A program made the position numbers and the translations under genes. Below are positions 6,564-8,746 of a DNA stretch of 8,746 nt, piece after piece. Origin of the DNA: Pseudomonadota bacterium. GTDB taxonomy: Bacteria > Pseudomonadota > Alphaproteobacteria > Acetobacterales > Acetobacteraceae. The stretch spans positions 1-8,746 of the forward strand of contig JAKAZX010000153.1 of the NCBI GenBank assembly GCA_021826485.1, in the 5' to 3' direction. Numbering within the stretch: position 1 is the stretch's first letter; each line of letters starts with the position of its first letter. The notes beneath the pieces are model-generated. The model saw nothing but the letters and a program-made list of their open reading frames with translations, ran no database searches and was not told the origin of the DNA.

Positions 6564-6570
6564 GGACAGG
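6562..6570 (+). promoter_or_regulatory. Ribosome binding site of treS overlapping the glgE stop
   Basis: GAGGACAGG begins inside the TGA stop codon of glgE and precedes the ATG at 6572, with six bases between GAGG and the start. It fixes the treS start and points to coupled translation with glgE. Confidence 0.6.
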
Positions 6571-6571
6571 C

Positions 6572-8746
6572 ATGACCGACACATCCCCCCCGGACGACCC
6601 GCTGTGGTACAAGGACGCGGTCATCTACCAGTTGCACGTCAAGTCGTTCTTCGATGCCGACAACGACGGCGTCGGCGACTTTCGCGGGCTGCTGGAGAAG
6701 CTGGACTATATCGCCGAGCTCGGCGTGACCGCGATCTGGCTGCTGCCGTTCTATCCCAGCCCGCGGCGCGACGACGGCTACGACATCGCCGACTATCGCG
6801 GCGTGCATCCGGAATACGGCTCGCTCGGCGACGTGCGGCGGCTGATCTCGGCGGCGCATGACCGGGGGTTGCGGGTGATCACCGAACTGGTGGTGAACCA
6901 CACCAGCGACCAGCATCCCTGGTTCCAGCGCGCGCGGCATGCGCGGCCGGGCTCGGTTGCGCGCAACTTCTATGTGTGGTCCGACGACGACCAGAAATAC
7001 GCCGGAACCCGCATCATCTTCGTGGACACGGAAAAGAGCAACTGGACCTGGGATCCGGTAGCCGGCGCCTATTTCTGGCACCGCTTCTACTCCCACCAGC
7101 CGGACCTGAACTTCGACAACCCGCGGGTGATGCAGGAAGTGCATTCGGTGATGCGCTTCTGGCTGGAAATGGGCATCGACGGACTGCGCCTGGACGCGGT
7201 GCCCTACCTGGTGGAGCGCGAAGGCACGATCAACGAGAACCTGCCGGAGACGCACGCCATCCTCAAGCGCATGCGCGCCGAACTCGACCGCGTGGCGCCC
7301 GGCCGGATGCTGCTGGCGGAGGCCAACCAGTGGCCGGAGGATGCGCAGCAGTATTTCGGCGACGGCGACGAATGCAACATGTGCTTCCATTTCCCGCTGA
7401 TGCCGCGCATGTACATGGCGATCGCGCGGGAGGACCGGTTCCCGATCACCGACATCCTGCGCCAGACGCCGGAGATTCCCGCCAACAGCCAGTGGGCGAT
7501 CTTCCTGCGCAACCATGACGAGCTGACGCTGGAGATGGTGACTGACAGCGAGCGCGACTATCTGTGGGAAACTTATGCCGCCGACCGTCGCGCGCGCCTC
7601 AATCTCGGCATCCGCCGCCGCCTCGCCCCGCTGCTGGAGCGTGACCGCCGGCGCATCGAGCTGATGAACGGCCTGCTGCTGTCCATGCCCGGAACGCCGG
7701 TGATCTACTACGGCGACGAGCTTGGCATGGGCGACAACATCCATCTCGGCGACCGCGACGGCGTGCGCACGCCGATGCAGTGGTCGCCCGATCGCAACGG
7801 CGGCTTCTCCCGCGCCGATCCGGCGCGGCTGGTGCTGCCGGTCATCATGGACCCGCTCTATGGCTACGAAGCGGTGAACGTGGAGGCGCAGGCCGCCGAC
7901 CCGCATTCGCTGCTCAACTGGATGCGCCGGATGCTGTCCGTGCGCCGCCGCTTCTCGGTGTTCGGGCGTGGCACATTGCGCTTCCTCTATCCCGGCAACC
8001 GCAAGGTGCTGGCGTTCCTGCGTGAGTACCGCGCCGGCGAGACGGACGAGACGGTGCTGTGCGTCAGCAACCTGTCGCGCAGCGCTCAGGCGGTGGAGCT
8101 CGACCTTTCCGCCTTCGCCGGCCGCGTGCCGGTGGATGTCGTCGGCGGGTCGGTGTTCCCGCCGGTCGGCCAGCTCAGTTACCTGCTGACGCTGCCGCCG
8201 TACAGCTTTTTCTGGTTCCTGCTGAGCACCGCGGCACAGCTTCCGCCGTGGCACGTGCGCCCGCCCGAGCCATTGCCGGAGTTCGCAACCGTGGTCATCC
8301 GCAACAACATTGCCGAGGCGATGCAGGCACCCGGCCGCACCATCCTGGAGGCCGAGTCGCTCCCGGCCTGGCTGCCGAAGCGCCGCTGGTTCGCCGCCAA
8401 GGACCAGCGCATCGCACGCACGCGGATTGCCTATGCCGCGCCCCTGCCCGCGGCCCAGGACGTGATGCTGACCGAGGTTGCCGCCGAACTCGGCAACGGC
8501 ACGCAGGAGCATTACGTCCTGCCGCTCGGCATCGTGTGGGAGGAAGAGACGCAGGCGGCGCTGCCGCAGCAGCTTGCCCTCGCGCGCGTGCGGCGGGGCC
8601 GGCGGGTCGGCGTGCTCACCGACGGGTTTGCGGTGGACGCGCTGCCGCTCGGCATCGTCACCGCGCTGCGTGACGCCGCGACGCTGAACCTGCCGGATGG
8701 CGCGACGCTGCGCTTCACGCCGACCGCCCGCCTCGCCGACTTGGCG
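6572..8746 (+). CDS. treS: Trehalose synthase fused to a maltokinase domain (partial; C-terminus beyond window)
   Basis: TreS interconverts trehalose and maltose; the fused kinase phosphorylates maltose to maltose-1-phosphate, the GlgE substrate. The 725 visible residues have no stop before the right edge. Residues about 10-555 are a GH13 trehalose synthase: LWYKDAVIYQLHVKSFFD (11-28), GDFRGL, ELVVNHTSDQHPWF (105-118), nucleophile D208 in GIDGLRLDAVPYL, acid/base E250 in LLAEANQWPED, D316 in FLRNHDELTLE, and GTPVIYYGDELGMGDNI (374-390), followed by a beta domain to about 550. From about 590 on, LEAESLPAWLPKRRWFAAK (592-610) is the N-terminal cap motif of maltokinases; the kinase core is outside the window. 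TreS alone is about 550-600 residues, so this is the bifunctional TreS-maltokinase common in proteobacteria, expected near 1100 residues in full. Spacing of 8 bases to glgE indicates an operon. A branching enzyme gene often follows. Confidence 0.93.
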   Translation, partial: MTDTSPPDDPLWYKDAVIYQLHVKSFFDADNDGVGDFRGLLEKLDYIAELGVTAIWLLPFYPSPRRDDGYDIADYRGVHPEYGSLGDVRRLISAAHDRGLRVITELVVNHTSDQHPWFQRARHARPGSVARNFYVWSDDDQKYAGTRIIFVDTEKSNWTWDPVAGAYFWHRFYSHQPDLNFDNPRVMQEVHSVMRFWLEMGIDGLRLDAVPYLVEREGTINENLPETHAILKRMRAELDRVAPGRMLLAEANQWPEDAQQYFGDGDECNMCFHFPLMPRMYMAIAREDRFPITDILRQTPEIPANSQWAIFLRNHDELTLEMVTDSERDYLWETYAADRRARLNLGIRRRLAPLLERDRRRIELMNGLLLSMPGTPVIYYGDELGMGDNIHLGDRDGVRTPMQWSPDRNGGFSRADPARLVLPVIMDPLYGYEAVNVEAQAADPHSLLNWMRRMLSVRRRFSVFGRGTLRFLYPGNRKVLAFLREYRAGETDETVLCVSNLSRSAQAVELDLSAFAGRVPVDVVGGSVFPPVGQLSYLLTLPPYSFFWFLLSTAAQLPPWHVRPPEPLPEFATVVIRNNIAEAMQAPGRTILEAESLPAWLPKRRWFAAKDQRIARTRIAYAAPLPAAQDVMLTEVAAELGNGTQEHYVLPLGIVWEEETQAALPQQLALARVRRGRRVGVLTDGFAVDALPLGIVTALRDAATLNLPDGATLRFTPTARLADLA

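Noticed and set aside
4503..6584. Minus-strand open frame of 693 codons opposite glgE
   Set aside because: The opposite strand carries intact GlgE motifs over the same span; this frame exists because stop codons are rare at this GC content.
6320..8512. Minus-strand open frame of 730 codons opposite treS
   Set aside because: TreS motifs are continuous on the plus strand across the whole span; the antisense product is His/Arg/Val-rich without recognisable domains.

Overview
The window is very GC-rich with dense G/C third positions. It reads as the chromosome of an alphaproteobacterium: a PhyR response regulator, a NepR anti-sigma factor and EcfG-type sigma factors occur together, and that general stress response (GSR) set is confined to this class. 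The look of the sigma factors and the GC content suggest Acetobacteraceae or a Methylobacterium-like rhizobial relative, but genus-level assignment is a guess. I see no mobile element, CRISPR array, tRNA or rRNA.

Left half (1-3282) is a GSR regulatory locus. On the minus strand, reading right to left, come an EcfG-like ECF sigma factor (2476-1946), a second EcfG-like sigma factor (1723-1142), a small NepR-type anti-sigma factor (1071-871) and the N-terminal part of a membrane-anchored sensor protein, probably a histidine kinase (797 to beyond the left edge). Divergent from these, on the plus strand, lies phyR (2536-3282), a sigma-like domain fused to a receiver domain. By established knowledge, phosphorylated PhyR binds NepR and frees EcfG. 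All parts of this partner switch, plus a candidate input sensor, are present here.

Right half (3360-8746) is carbohydrate metabolism on the plus strand: a 1067-residue GlgE maltosyltransferase with an extra degenerate GH13-like N-terminal module, and 8 bases later a trehalose synthase fused to a maltokinase N-terminus that runs off the right edge. Together they give the TreS-maltokinase-GlgE route: trehalose to maltose to maltose-1-phosphate to alpha-1,4-glucan. A branching enzyme (glgB) may lie beyond the right edge.

The two halves are joined by a 77-base spacer after phyR that holds two adjacent inverted repeats and a GGAAC element. The layout suggests that trehalose/alpha-glucan storage is physically, and perhaps transcriptionally, tied to the stress regulator. 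The items most worth a second look are the catalytically degraded GH13 module in GlgE, the duplicated sigma factor with NepR next to the second copy, and the phyR-glgE spacer.
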